The notes: generated by a model from the sequence alone, not told the origin. 64,000 bases of DNA from Sphingomonas sp. PP-CC-1A-547 (GCF_003610375.1 NZ_RAPZ01000014.1:124001-188000); one strand, 5' to 3'; counted from the first letter of the stretch, positions 46,169-54,351 are shown. Translations and numbers: made by a program.

Positions 46169-46302
46169 CCCTCTCCCCTGCGGGGAGAGGGAGGGAGGAG
46201 CCTTGGGCGACGGAAGGGTGAGGGGAGTGAGGCTTGGGACTTGCATTCCAACTCCCCCTCATCCGACGCTGCCGTGCCACCTTCTCCCCTAGGGGAGAAG
46301 GA
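46169..46302. repeat. Palindromic repeat between mscL and the Rrf2 gene
   Basis: CCCTCTCCCCTGCGGGGAGA and CCTTCTCCCCTAGGGGAGAA hairpins, with GGGCGACGGAAGGGTGAGGG and CCCCTCATCCGACGCTGCCG inner arms. It resembles type F in layout but differs in arm sequence. Confidence 0.8.
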
Positions 46303-46307
46303 TAGGG

Positions 46308-46739
46308 TTACGCCGCGACCAGTTCCTCGGCGTTCGCATCCGCCAAGCTGGTCCCATCCAGAATCCGCGCAGTCTCGTCCCGCACCCGCATCATTGCGAA
46401 CCGGATCGCGCAGTCGGCCTCACTCTTGCAGTCGAGGCACGGCCGGTACGCGGTCCGGCTCACGCACGGCACCAGCGCCAGCGGCCCCTCGATGATCCGG
46501 ATGATCTCGCCGAGCGAAATCAGATGGCTCGGCCGCGAGAGGCGATAGCCGCCCATCTTGCCGCGATGGCTGTGCAACAGGCCGGACTCGCGCAGGTCGG
46601 CGAGGATCAGCTCGAGGAATTTGCGTGGCACGTTCGCCTCGGCGGCGATCCGCGTCATCGGGATGGGAGGGCCACCGACGGGGGCGCCGCCAAGGAAGAT
46701 CATCGCGCGGAGCGCGTAGCGGGAGCGCTGCGTCAACAT
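46308..46739 (-). CDS. Rrf2-family Fe-S transcription regulator
   Basis: The 143-residue regulator begins with the Rrf2 winged-helix (MLTQRSRYALRAMIFLGG, then KFLELILADLRESGLLHSHR and GGYRLSRP). Four cysteines lie near residues 90-110 (PCVSRTAYRPCLDCKSEADC), consistent with a [2Fe-2S] or [4Fe-4S] sensing cluster. The spacing differs from the three-Cys IscR pattern, so iron, sulfur or nitric-oxide sensing cannot be chosen from sequence. Target genes are unknown. It is divergent from ssrA. Confidence 0.87.
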   Translation of the reverse strand: MLTQRSRYALRAMIFLGGAPVGGPPIPMTRIAAEANVPRKFLELILADLRESGLLHSHRGKMGGYRLSRPSHLISLGEIIRIIEGPLALVPCVSRTAYRPCLDCKSEADCAIRFAMMRVRDETARILDGTSLADANAEELVAA

Positions 46740-46864
46740 AATGCAGGTTGCTATGCACGCGCTTTGTGGCGAGCGGAAGGCGGTTTGGCACGCTGTGTGC
46801 TAACCCGTTGGAGATTTATCCGGGAGGGTGCTGCCATCGCGCCAGTCTTTTCATTTGGCCGGGC

Positions 46865-46892
46865 TTTTCAGATCGATGCGGCCACCCTATAT
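46865..46892 (+). promoter_or_regulatory. Candidate promoter of ssrA
   Basis: TTTTCA and CTATAT are separated by 16 bases, placing transcription start near the first bases of the tmRNA acceptor piece. The -35 match is only partial. Confidence 0.4.
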
Positions 46893-47106
46893 CGGTGATG
46901 CCGTCGGGGGAATCTTCTCTTGGCGGCTATGGCGATAAACCGTGGCGTGTCATAGACACAGCGGACCCGGGGGCAGTACCCGGCGACTCCACCACCGCCC
47001 TCTTCGCAAGAGGGGGACGATGACGGGGTCGAACTAGGATCGACGTGTGTTCAACGACGCTATGTTTCGCTCGGAATGGGACCACCGCAACGGCCCATAC
47101 ACAAGT

Positions 47107-47142
47107 GCCAACGATAACGAAGCACTCGCAATTGCCGCATAA
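47107..47142 (+). other. tmRNA proteolysis tag reading frame
   Basis: GCC AAC GAT AAC GAA GCA CTC GCA ATT GCC GCA TAA encodes ANDNEALAIAA. The hydrophobic IAA end is the degron expected for ClpXP and related proteases. The resume codon is the initial GCC. Confidence 0.93.
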
Positions 47143-47179
47143 CTGACGGTCTAACGACCTAAGTTATACGGACGAAAGC

Positions 47180-47252
47180 GCGGTACGGGCCACACCGGGC
47201 AACAGAAGTGGACACCGGCGGTACGGGGGGCACCGAGCAACAGAAGCTCCCC
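47180..47252 (+). other. Tandem pseudoknot units in the tmRNA coding piece
   Basis: Two units of about 36 bases share GCGGTACGGG and GCAACAGAAG. In each, CGGT pairs with ACCG. A loop block then pairs with a downstream block (CCAC with GTGG in the first, GGGGGC with GCTCCCC in the second), giving H-type pseudoknots. Confidence 0.75.
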
Positions 47253-47289
47253 ACTAACCTGACATTTGGCTCCGATCACGCGGCCCCAA

Positions 47290-48021
47290 TCACGCGGCAA
47301 GGCGCTCGACCAGCCGCAGCACCGGCGGGCTGAAGCCGAGCGGACCGACCAGAACGTTGGTTACGACCAGCACGCCGCCGCCCCAGTAATAGGCCGGATG
47401 TATCTTCCCGCGCAGGCGCAGGTCGAAGATCATTCCTGCGATGACGAACACCGCCATCGACGCGAACACCGCGAGCGGCGCGAATTTTCCCAGTAGCGGC
47501 ATCGGCAGGATCCGCCCGAGCGCGGGGGACATGACCAGGATCGTCCCGCACAGCATCAGCCGCTTGTGCCACGCCGCCTGCTTGCGAAGCGCAATCGCCC
47601 AAGCGGTCAGGATGCCGAACCCGATCACCCCCAGGACGTCGAGCACGAGGAAAATGCCCGGTGGAAAGAACGGCGGTACGCGGTGCTGCTGGATCGCTGC
47701 GACTGTGGTGACGATGCCCAGTACGACCATCGACGCTGCGATAACGGCGCCGAGCACGCCGAGTTGTCGATGCCAAGTGATCGATCCCCGAACGACCAGC
47801 CAGTTCTGCACGACGTAGAGAATGATCCACGCCAGGAAGGCGGCGGCATGCAGATGAACTTGCAAGGGCAGTTCGAGAAAAGTCCAATTCATCCGCGCGG
47901 CATTCAGTGTGAACCCGAAGATCACCGTGACGGCGATCGCTATCGCCATGCCGAGGAAGAAGCGACGCTCGCTCGCGACGACATTCCGTTGCGCAGGCCG
48001 TACACCATTTAACGATGCCAT
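47290..48021 (-). CDS. Multi-spanning membrane protein of unknown function
   Basis: The 243-residue protein has about seven hydrophobic segments (near 22-40, 52-75, 90-110, 120-145, 155-170, 183-198, 210-228). Conserved-looking histidines stand at or near helix ends: HLHAAAFLAW, WHRQLGVLG, and WHKRLMLCG. The spacing would suit a cofactor such as heme or a metal, but I do not recognise a family with certainty. The upstream GGGGGCGG might be the ribosome site. It ends only about 30 bases from the 3' end of ssrA, on the opposite strand. Confidence 0.75.
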   Translation of the reverse strand: MASLNGVRPAQRNVVASERRFFLGMAIAIAVTVIFGFTLNAARMNWTFLELPLQVHLHAAAFLAWIILYVVQNWLVVRGSITWHRQLGVLGAVIAASMVVLGIVTTVAAIQQHRVPPFFPPGIFLVLDVLGVIGFGILTAWAIALRKQAAWHKRLMLCGTILVMSPALGRILPMPLLGKFAPLAVFASMAVFVIAGMIFDLRLRGKIHPAYYWGGGVLVVTNVLVGPLGFSPPVLRLVERLAA

Positions 48022-48150
48022 TGGACCGCCCCCGCGAGTCGATGCTCAAGCGATGGACGATGGCCCTAATACTGATAACGGGCAATACTCATGACGAATG
48101 AGGACTGCCTAGACTAGTAGATGTAAGATTCTGAATACTCTTCCGGTCCG

Positions 48151-48519
48151 TTAACTACTCAAAGCTGCAAAAAGCTTGCTGAGTTGTGCGCCGGTATAGG
48201 GCTTCTGCACGAACCGCGCGGCCTTGGGCAACGCGTCGGTCGTACCGTTGTCGGCACCCGACGTGACCAGGATCGCGATATCGGGGCGTTGCGCGTGCAC
48301 GGCATTGGCGAGGTCGATGCCGTTCAGGTCTCCGGGCATGCGGACATCGGTGAAGAGTGCAGCGATATCTGGCCGCTCTTCGAGCTTTACCAAGGCGTCG
48401 GCCGCGTTGCTGGCTTCGACGACTTCGTAGCCGGCATCCTCCAGCGCGAGGTTGGAATGGACCCGGACGAGGGCATCGTCATCGACGACGAGAATAACGG
48501 ACTTCGCAATGGCATTCAT
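48151..48519 (-). CDS. Stand-alone response-regulator receiver (CheY-like)
   Basis: The 122-residue protein is a single receiver domain. Acidic pocket DDDA sits near residue 12, the phospho-acceptor aspartate in LFTDVRMP near 57, the conserved Ser/Thr in LVTSG near 85 and the lysine in VQKPYTG near 108. There is no output domain, so it would signal by protein contacts, for example in motility or phosphorelays. No histidine kinase is nearby. The start MNAIAKSVILVVDDD is preferred over a 12-codon extension. Confidence 0.87.
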   Translation of the reverse strand: MNAIAKSVILVVDDDALVRVHSNLALEDAGYEVVEASNAADALVKLEERPDIAALFTDVRMPGDLNGIDLANAVHAQRPDIAILVTSGADNGTTDALPKAARFVQKPYTGAQLSKLFAALSS

Positions 48520-48605
48520 ACCGGTTCGAACATCCGGCATGCCGCTCCGTTCCAATATAAGTCATGTTCTCAAGGCATAACGGGGCAAAGCGAGCCTGAC
48601 ATGAG

Positions 48606-48633
48606 AAAGGGGCCCGGTTTCCCGAGCCCCTCC
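48606..48633 (-). terminator. Intrinsic terminator of pnp
   Basis: On the minus strand GGGGCTCGG and CCGGGCCCC form a stem with a short AAA-containing loop, followed by a CTTTCTC run, about 25 bases after the pnp stop. Confidence 0.7.
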
Positions 48634-48658
48634 ATCACTGCCGTTAGGCCGTAAAGGC

Positions 48659-51076
48659 TTAGTCGCGATCGCCGGTCAGGAACGCCGGCGCGAACTCGGG
48701 GGCCTTGTCGCCCTCGGTGCGTGCAGCACGCTCGCCACCACCGTTGCCACCGCCGTCACGACGCGGGCCACGGCCACCGCCGTTGCCGCCTGCGTCACGG
48801 CCGCCATCGCCGTCGCGACGCGGGCCACGCGAGCCGCGGTCACCGCCGCCGCCTTCGCCGCGTGGACCACGACCGCCGCCGCCGTTGCCGGCATCACGAC
48901 CGCCATCGCCATCACGACGCGGACCGCGCGGACCACGATCGCCGCCTTCGCGCGGCTCACGTGCGGGACGCGTGTCCTCCAGCTCTTCGCCGGTCGTCTG
49001 GTCGACGACACGCATCGACAGGCGCACCTTGCCGCGCGGATCGATCTCGAGAACCTTGACCTTGACCTCCTGGCCTTCGGTCAGGGCGTCAGACACCTTC
49101 TCGACGCGCTCGTTCTTGATTTCGGACACGTGGACGAGACCGTCCTTGCCACCCATGAAGTTCACGAACGCCCCGAAATCGACCAGGTTGACGACCTTGC
49201 CGTCATAGACCTTGCCGACTTCGGCTTCCTCGACGAGGCCCTTGATCCACTTGATCGCGGCTTCGATCTGCGCGGGGTCGGACGACGACACCTTGATCAC
49301 GCCCTCGTCGTCGATGTCGACCTTGGCGCCGGTCTGCGCGACGATCTCGCGGATCACCTTGCCGCCGGTGCCGATGACTTCGCGGATCTTCGACTTGTCG
49401 ATCTGGAAGCTCTCGATGCGCGGTGCATGCGCCGACAATTCCTCACGGGTGTGGTCGAGCGCCTTGGCCATCTCGCCCAGGATGTGCGCGCGGCCTTCCT
49501 TGGCCTGCGCCAGCGCCTTGCCCATGATCTCCTCGGTGATGCCGGCGATCTTGATGTCCATCTGCATCGTGGTGATGCCCTCGGACGTGCCCGCAACCTT
49601 GAAGTCCATGTCGCCGAGATGATCCTCGTCGCCGAGGATGTCGCTGAGAACCGCAAAGTTCTTGCCCTCGAGGATCAGGCCCATCGCGATGCCCGACACC
49701 GGACGCTTCAGCGGAACGCCCGCGTCCATCATGCTCAGCGAACCGCCGCAGACCGTCGCCATCGACGACGAGCCATTGCTCTCGGTGATGTCCGACAGAA
49801 CGCGGATCGTGTACGGGAACTCTTCCTTGGTCGGCAGCACGGGGTGCAGCGCGCGCCATGCGAGCTTGCCGTGACCGACTTCGCGACGACCCGGCGCACC
49901 GAAGCGACCGACTTCACCGACCGAGTATGGCGGGAAGTTGTAGTGCAGCATGAAGTTTTCGTAGCTGAGGCCGTTGAGGCCGTCGATCATCTGCTCCGCA
50001 TCGCGCGTACCGAGCGTGGTGGTGCAGATCGACTGCGTCTCGCCGCGCGTGAACAGGGCCGAGCCATGCGTACGCGGGAGGAAGTGGACCATCGCCTCGA
50101 TCGGACGGATCTGCGTGGTGGTGCGGCCGTCGATGCGGGTGCCGTCCTTGAGGATGGCGCCGCGGACGATTTCCGCCTCCAGCTTCTTCATCAGCTTGCC
50201 GGCTGCCATCTGGTCCTGCGGCGACGCGTCCGCAAATGCGGTCTTGCCCTTCGCGCGGGCCGCATTCAGCAGGTCCGAACGCTTGGACTTGTCGGTCACC
50301 TTGTAGGCGGCCGCGATGTCCTTGCCGATCAGCTTCTTCAGCTTGTCCTTGGCGGTCGACAGGTCGGCCTGCTCGGCCATTTCCCAAGGATCCTTGGCAG
50401 CCATCTCGGCCAGATCGATGATCAGGTTCGCGGCTTCGCGGCAGGCCTTGTGGGCGAACTGCACGGCACCGAGCATGATCTCTTCCGAAAGCTCCTTGGC
50501 TTCCGATTCGACCATCATCACGGCCTGGCCGGTGGCGGCGACGACGAGGTCGAGATCGCCAGCCTTGGCTTCTTCCAGCGTCGGGTTGAGGATGTACGCG
50601 CCATCGACGTAACCGACGCGGGCTGCGCCGATCGGGCCCATGAACGGCACGCCCGAGATCGTCAGCGCAGCGGAGGCCGCGACCATCGCGAGGACGTCCG
50701 GCTCGTTCTCGCCGTCATACGACAGAACCTGGCAGATCACGTTGATCTCGTTGTAGAAACCCTCTGGGAAGAGGGGACGGATCGGGCGATCGATGAGACG
50801 GCTGGTCAGCGTCTCCTTTTCGGTCGCGCCGCGCTCACGCTTGAAGAAGCCGCCGGGAATGCGGCCGCTCGCGGAGAACTTCTCCTGGTAATGGACGGTG
50901 AGCGGGAAGAAATCCTGCCCTTCCTTGACGGTCCGAGCCGCCGTCACGGCGCACAGAACGACGGTCTCGCCGAGGGTGGCGAGGACTGCGCCGTTGGCCT
51001 GGCGCGCAACGCGGCCGGTCTCGAGCGTCAGCGTCTTGCCGCCCCACTGGGCGCTTACGGTCTTGGTATCGAACAT
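48659..51076 (-). CDS. pnp: Polynucleotide phosphorylase
   Basis: This 3'-to-5' phosphorolytic exoribonuclease trims and degrades RNA, often with RNase E. The 805-residue product has two RNase PH domains ([20 protein letters not shown] near 78; [18 protein letters not shown] near 425 with catalytic residues), a KH domain ([14 protein letters not shown] near 565) and an S1 domain ([18 protein letters not shown] near 625). Beyond about residue 700 there is an unusual Arg/Gly/Asp-rich tail with repeated [17 protein letters not shown] units and a final [21 protein letters not shown] precedes the ATG, and the leader contains a strong hairpin. It is downstream of rpsO. Confidence 0.97.
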   Translation of the reverse strand: MFDTKTVSAQWGGKTLTLETGRVARQANGAVLATLGETVVLCAVTAARTVKEGQDFFPLTVHYQEKFSASGRIPGGFFKRERGATEKETLTSRLIDRPIRPLFPEGFYNEINVICQVLSYDGENEPDVLAMVAASAALTISGVPFMGPIGAARVGYVDGAYILNPTLEEAKAGDLDLVVAATGQAVMMVESEAKELSEEIMLGAVQFAHKACREAANLIIDLAEMAAKDPWEMAEQADLSTAKDKLKKLIGKDIAAAYKVTDKSKRSDLLNAARAKGKTAFADASPQDQMAAGKLMKKLEAEIVRGAILKDGTRIDGRTTTQIRPIEAMVHFLPRTHGSALFTRGETQSICTTTLGTRDAEQMIDGLNGLSYENFMLHYNFPPYSVGEVGRFGAPGRREVGHGKLAWRALHPVLPTKEEFPYTIRVLSDITESNGSSSMATVCGGSLSMMDAGVPLKRPVSGIAMGLILEGKNFAVLSDILGDEDHLGDMDFKVAGTSEGITTMQMDIKIAGITEEIMGKALAQAKEGRAHILGEMAKALDHTREELSAHAPRIESFQIDKSKIREVIGTGGKVIREIVAQTGAKVDIDDEGVIKVSSSDPAQIEAAIKWIKGLVEEAEVGKVYDGKVVNLVDFGAFVNFMGGKDGLVHVSEIKNERVEKVSDALTEGQEVKVKVLEIDPRGKVRLSMRVVDQTTGEELEDTRPAREPREGGDRGPRGPRRDGDGGRDAGNGGGGRGPRGEGGGGDRGSRGPRRDGDGGRDAGGNGGGRGPRRDGGGNGGGERAARTEGDKAPEFAPAFLTGDRD

Positions 51077-51091
51077 TCTTTTTCCTTCACT

Positions 51092-51112
51092 CCAAACGCC
51101 AGATGCGTTTGG
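51092..51112 (-). promoter_or_regulatory. Hairpin in the pnp leader
   Basis: CCAAACGC and GCGTTTGG form a perfect eight-pair stem with a five-base loop, about 15 bases upstream of the pnp start. It lies just before the ribosome site, so it could control access or be an RNase target in pnp autoregulation. Confidence 0.6.
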
Positions 51113-51121
51113 GGCCTATGT

Positions 51122-51140
51122 GCGGGCTTAGCCGGCCCGC
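51122..51140 (-). promoter_or_regulatory. Second hairpin in the pnp leader
   Basis: GCGGGC and GCCCGC form a six-pair stem around a seven-base loop, ten bases upstream of the other leader hairpin on the minus strand. Confidence 0.45.
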
Positions 51141-51236
51141 GGCGGTGTGGAGCGAGTTGTCGCTCCTTGCCATTGCGCCGAATTGCGCTCTGGCGTTTGC
51201 CTCCGCGCGAAATGCGCGGAATCAAAACCCTATATA

Positions 51237-51265
51237 CGAAAACGGCCCCCCGAGGGGAGCCGTTC
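51237..51265 (-). terminator. Terminator or processing hairpin between rpsO and pnp
   Basis: AACGGCTCCC and GGGGGCCGTT pair around a short loop, followed on the minus strand by TTTTCG. It ends the rpsO transcript, at least partly; read-through into pnp is the usual arrangement. Confidence 0.8.
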
Positions 51266-51268
51266 GTG

Positions 51269-51538
51269 TTACTTGCGGAGACCGAGCTTCGCGATCAGAT
51301 CCAGATAGCGCTGGCCGTCCTTGTGACGGAGATAATCCAGCAGCGTCCGGCGCTTGTTGACCATCATGAGAAGACCACGACGCGAGTGGTTGTCCTTCTT
51401 GTGGCCCTTGAAATGCTCGGTCAGGTTCTTGATGCGCTCGGTCAGGATCGCGACCTGGACTTCCGGCGAACCGGTGTCACCCTCGGCGCGCGAATGCTCC
51501 TTGACGAGCTCGGTCTTGCGTTCAGCGGTAATCGTCAT
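51269..51538 (-). CDS. rpsO: 30S ribosomal protein S15
   Basis: This primary 16S rRNA-binding protein of the platform has 89 residues, the exact family length. It starts [17 protein letters not shown] and contains [41 protein letters not shown] and the final [12 protein letters not shown]. It lies 18 bases after truB in the translation cluster and upstream of pnp. Confidence 0.98.
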   Translation of the reverse strand: MTITAERKTELVKEHSRAEGDTGSPEVQVAILTERIKNLTEHFKGHKKDNHSRRGLLMMVNKRRTLLDYLRHKDGQRYLDLIAKLGLRK

Positions 51539-51556
51539 GAATTCATGTCCTCGACA

Positions 51557-52582
51557 TCACAGATTGAAACCGCGAACGACCCGGACGTCTCCGTCCTCGA
51601 CCTCGACCAGCGCGACCGGGACAGCGTCCAGTTCGGCAAAGTATTGGCCATCGTCTGCGGCGATCCCGGCCAAGATACGCCCCTGTCGGAGCGCCCCTGC
51701 CTGGTCGGGGGTGAGGGAGAGAGCCGGGATGTCGTCCAGCGCCACCCTCAAGGGCAGAAGTACATCTTCAAGCGCGGAGGCCTTAGCGAGTTCGTCCAGT
51801 TTGTCCAGCGATATCGCGGCGGTGAGGTCGAACGGACCGGCCTTGGTCCGGCGCAACATGGTGACGTGGCCGACGGTGCCGAGGGCTAGGGCGATGTCGC
51901 GCGCGAGACTTCGGATGTAGGTGCCCTTCGACACATGCGCGGTAAGGGTGACCTCCTCCAGGGGGGAGTGGAGCAGGGGCTCGTCCTGCAATTCCTCCCC
52001 GGCACGGGGAGGGGGACCGCCGTCCACTTGGACGGGGGTGGAGGGGGGCGCGCCACCCGCGGAACGCTCGCGGAAGCCCCCCTCCACCAGCTGCGCTGGT
52101 CCCCCTCCCCGTACCGGGGAGGATAACGAATGGATCGTTACATCCCGGCTCGCGAGCACTACCTCACGCCCAGCCCGCGCCAAATCATAAGCCCGCTCTC
52201 CATCCACCTTCAGCGCGGAATACGCCGGCGGCACCTGCGAAATCGGCCCGGTGAACTGCGCGAGAATCGCCTCAACCGCCGCCAAGGTTGGCCGAACATC
52301 AGAAGTTGCGATGCTCACGCCTTCAGCATCCAGCGTATCCGTCTGAATCCCGAACATCACCGTAAAATCATAAATCTTGTCGCTATCGAGCATCCGCCCG
52401 GCAAGCTTCGTCGCCTCCCCAACGGCGATCGGCAGAACCCCGGTAGCGAGCGGATCGAGCGTCCCCCCATGCCCCACCTTGAACTTCCCATACCCGCCGC
52501 TGCGCAAGGCACGCTTCACCGCCGACACCCCCTGCGTCGACCCAAGCCCCAACGGCTTGTCGAGAATGATCCAGCCATGCAT
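51557..52582 (-). CDS. truB: tRNA pseudouridine-55 synthase with an in-frame palindromic insertion
   Basis: It makes pseudouridine 55 in the T-loop of tRNAs. The 341-residue product is longer than the usual ~300. It starts MHGWIILDKPLGLGSTQGVS and has the catalytic aspartate in GGTLDPLATGVLP and the KIYDFTVMFGIQTDTLD block. The conserved SKGTYIRSLARDIALALG segment follows the insert. Between RDVTIHSL and EEVTLTAHV there is a Gly/Pro/Arg-rich stretch of about 55 residues encoded by a palindromic repeat. The upstream frame to 52837 translates another repeat and was rejected. Confidence 0.94.
   Translation of the reverse strand: MHGWIILDKPLGLGSTQGVSAVKRALRSGGYGKFKVGHGGTLDPLATGVLPIAVGEATKLAGRMLDSDKIYDFTVMFGIQTDTLDAEGVSIATSDVRPTLAAVEAILAQFTGPISQVPPAYSALKVDGERAYDLARAGREVVLASRDVTIHSLSSPVRGGGPAQLVEGGFRERSAGGAPPSTPVQVDGGPPPRAGEELQDEPLLHSPLEEVTLTAHVSKGTYIRSLARDIALALGTVGHVTMLRRTKAGPFDLTAAISLDKLDELAKASALEDVLLPLRVALDDIPALSLTPDQAGALRQGRILAGIAADDGQYFAELDAVPVALVEVEDGDVRVVRGFNL
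51994..52122. repeat. Palindromic element inside truB
   Basis: CCTCCCCGGCACGGGGAGGG and CCCTCCCCGTACCGGGGAGG ends, with GGGGGTGGAGGGGGGC and GCCCCCCTCCACCAGC inner arms. It resembles type F in design but has different arm sequences. Confidence 0.85.
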
Positions 52583-52608
52583 GCGAATAAGTCCTAGAAT
52601 ATTGGCCC

Positions 52609-52678
52609 CCCGTTCGTCCTGAGCGAAGTCGAAGGACATGGAGGCAAAGGTGCTTCGACTTCGCTCAGCACGAACGGG
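52609..52678. repeat. Type E palindromic repeat
   Basis: CCCGTTCGTCCTGAGCGAAG and CTTCGCTCAGCACGAACGGG ends with GTCGAAGGAC/GTGCTTCGAC inner arms. It lies between tdk and truB. It is the only copy in the window. Confidence 0.88.
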
Positions 52679-52692
52679 CAGGGGAGTAAGGT

Positions 52693-53268
52693 TCAGCCCA
52701 AAGCCTCGCAAAAATGCCGCCGACACAGCGCGACATACCGGTCGTTCCCGCCAATCTCGGTCTGCTGCCCCTCGGCAATCCCGCGCCCATCTCCATCGAC
52801 CCGCAGGTTCATCGTCGCCTTGCGCCCACACATGCACACCGACTTGATCTCCACCAAAGAGTCCGCCAGCGCCAGCAACCGCGCCGACCCAGGAAACAGC
52901 GCCCCCTGGAAATCGGTCCGCAACCCGTACGCCAGCACAGGTATCCCGACGACGTCACAGATATGCGCAAGCTGATCCACCTGCGCAGACGTCAGAAACT
53001 GCGCCTCGTCCACCAGCACGCACGAAATCGCGTCCTCGCCGTGCTGCCGAACCACGCAGGCCCCGATATCCGTCCCCGCATCGAACGCGATCGCCGGCGC
53101 CTCCAGCCCGATCCGCGACGTGATAGTCCCGGCTGCGAACCGGTCGTCGATCGCCGCTGTGAACAGCATCGTCCGCATCCCCCGCTCGCGGTAGTTGAAG
53201 TCCGCCTGCAACAGGTTCGTCGACTTCCCCGCGTTCATCGAGGCGTAGTAGAAATACAGCTTGGCCAT
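52693..53268 (-). CDS. tdk: Thymidine kinase
   Basis: It phosphorylates thymidine for salvage. The 191-residue product is a type II (zinc) thymidine kinase: P-loop YYASMNAGKST near residue 9, the acid/base region VLVDEAQFL near 85, the lasso GLRTDFQGALFPGS near 115, and the zinc cysteines in VCMCGRKATMN plus CRRHFC at the end. Its start overlaps the VapC-like stop. Its neighbours are truB and the toxin-antitoxin-like pair. Confidence 0.96.
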   Translation of the reverse strand: MAKLYFYYASMNAGKSTNLLQADFNYRERGMRTMLFTAAIDDRFAAGTITSRIGLEAPAIAFDAGTDIGACVVRQHGEDAISCVLVDEAQFLTSAQVDQLAHICDVVGIPVLAYGLRTDFQGALFPGSARLLALADSLVEIKSVCMCGRKATMNLRVDGDGRGIAEGQQTEIGGNDRYVALCRRHFCEALG

Positions 53269-53657
53269 CAGATCAGCGTCTCGACAGGTAGGGGCGATTG
53301 CGCGGCATAGGTCGCGATCCCGCGATCGAACGTAACGAAGCCGTCCGCCACGGAACGCGCAGAAATGAGGTGGATCATGTCAGCCCAATCTGCCCCTGAT
53401 CGGTAGCGCGTGACAGCCCAGGACAGGCCATCGCGATCCGCGGTATGGATAGTTCCCAACTGGAGCAGCGCTTCGATCGCATCGGCCACCATCGCACGAC
53501 CGAGCGCGGCGCGCTTCGATAGCACCCACCCAAGTTCGAGCCATACGGTAAGGCTCACCCAGACCGGCGCGCCAAGTATTTCAGATGCCATTGCCGACTG
53601 ATGCTTCTCGTCTGCCAGGATGAAACGCGCGAGAATATTGGTATCGACGGCCTTCAC
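53268..53657 (-). CDS. vapC: VapC-type PIN-domain ribonuclease toxin
   Basis: The 129-residue protein is a PIN domain: the N-terminal aspartate in KAVDTNILARF, the glutamate in VWLELGWVLSK, and C-terminal aspartates in GADWADMIHL and FVTFDRGIA. These should bind metal for RNA cleavage. The start is GTG overlapping the antitoxin stop (GTGA). The neighbouring AbrB-type gene is its likely antitoxin. This pair lies inside the rbfA-truB interval. Confidence 0.85.
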   Translation of the reverse strand: MKAVDTNILARFILADEKHQSAMASEILGAPVWVSLTVWLELGWVLSKRAALGRAMVADAIEALLQLGTIHTADRDGLSWAVTRYRSGADWADMIHLISARSVADGFVTFDRGIATYAAQSPLPVETLI

Positions 53658-53923
53658 GCGGAAAGACCGTCCTCGTCGAAATCGGGCGACCAACTCAGTT
53701 GCTCGATAGGAATGGCCGGCCCCTCGTACCGAACGCGGGCACGCAGATCGGCCATTACCTCGGCGACGCTCTTTCCGGTCGTCCTACCCGTCGGTCGCAG
53801 CACGATGTCACCACCCGCTTGCAGGACATCGAACTGCTGGCCAGGGTTCAAGCCGAGCGAGTCGCGCACATCTTTGGGGATGACGACTTGGCCTTTTTCC
53901 GACATTTTCGTCTGAGCATTCAT
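53654..53923 (-). CDS. vapB: AbrB/MazE-fold antitoxin (VapB-like)
   Basis: The 89-residue protein starts with a swapped-hairpin AbrB domain (TKMSEKGQVVIPKDVRDSLG, then NPGQQFDVL). A C-terminal segment follows (SVAEVMADLRARVRYEGPA), long enough to wrap the toxin. It should neutralise the PIN toxin and repress its own promoter. The start MNAQTKM is chosen because a perfect palindrome lies right upstream; the longer frame to 53983 would run into rbfA. Confidence 0.82.
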   Translation of the reverse strand: MNAQTKMSEKGQVVIPKDVRDSLGLNPGQQFDVLQAGGDIVLRPTGRTTGKSVAEVMADLRARVRYEGPAIPIEQLSWSPDFDEDGLSA

Positions 53924-53926
53924 CGC

Positions 53927-53944
53927 GGTAAGATGTGTCTTACC
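53927..53944. promoter_or_regulatory. Palindromic operator candidate for the VapBC pair
   Basis: GGTAAGA-TGTG-TCTTACC gives seven-base arms that are perfect reverse complements, four bases upstream of the antitoxin ATG. The position fits an autoregulatory operator. Confidence 0.6.
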
Positions 53945-53954
53945 GGGCTCAAAG

Positions 53955-54344
53955 TCAATCTTCAGCCAGATCCCGCGCAACATGGGGATCGCGCAACAAC
54001 TGGTCGATATGCGTGCCCTCGTCGAAGCTCTCGTCCGCGAGGAATTTCAGCTTGGCGGCATACCGCATCTGCACCCGGTTCGCGACTTCACGCTGGAGGT
54101 AGGCGGTGTTGGTGCGAAGCGCCTTCAGCACCTTTTCCTCGTCCTTGCCGAGCAACGGCTTCACGAAGACAGTGGCATGGCGGAGGTCGGGGGACATGCG
54201 GACTTCGGTGATCGTCACGAGGTGCTTTTCGAGCACCGGATCGTGGACGTCGCCGCGCGCGAGGATGTCGGACAGCGCATGACGCGCCTGTTCGCCGACT
54301 CGCAACGAGCGGACGGCTTTTGCTTCTGGGGTATCGGTCTTCAT
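53955..54344 (-). CDS. rbfA: Ribosome-binding factor A
   Basis: This 30S maturation and cold-adaptation factor has 129 residues with a KH-like fold. It shows [21 protein letters not shown] at the N-terminus, [17 protein letters not shown] near 60, and the helix [21 protein letters not shown]. The ATG is at 54344; its GGAG is supplied by the end of a palindromic repeat upstream. It follows infB, as in most bacteria, but a repeat separates them. Confidence 0.95.
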   Translation of the reverse strand: MKTDTPEAKAVRSLRVGEQARHALSDILARGDVHDPVLEKHLVTITEVRMSPDLRHATVFVKPLLGKDEEKVLKALRTNTAYLQREVANRVQMRYAAKLKFLADESFDEGTHIDQLLRDPHVARDLAED

Positions 54345-54351
54345 AATCTTT

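Larger units (their letters stand above)
46898..47258 (+). ncRNA. ssrA: Two-piece (circularly permuted) tmRNA
   Basis: tmRNA rescues stalled ribosomes. The 5' part is the acceptor piece: it contains the T-arm (CCGGG, loop, CCCGG) and ends CGACTCC-A-CCA at 46994. After a spacer of about 30 bases the coding piece starts at GGGGTCGAACTAGGATCGAC (47025). GGGGTCG and CGACTCC pair fully, with the G3-U70 wobble that marks the RNA for alanylation. The tag ORF (47107-47142) reads ANDNEALAIAA followed by TAA. Two tandem pseudoknot-like units follow (47180-47252). The permuted order and tag are typical of alphaproteobacteria. The outer ends are approximate. The gene was missed by ORF finding because its coding part is so short. 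Confidence 0.93.

Noticed and set aside
52583..52837. Upstream extension of truB
   Set aside because: It reads the type E repeat; the conserved TruB N-terminus starts at 52582.
53268..54344. Possible integrated mobile element carrying vapBC and tdk
   Set aside because: No integrase, transposase or attachment repeats; base composition looks like the neighbours.
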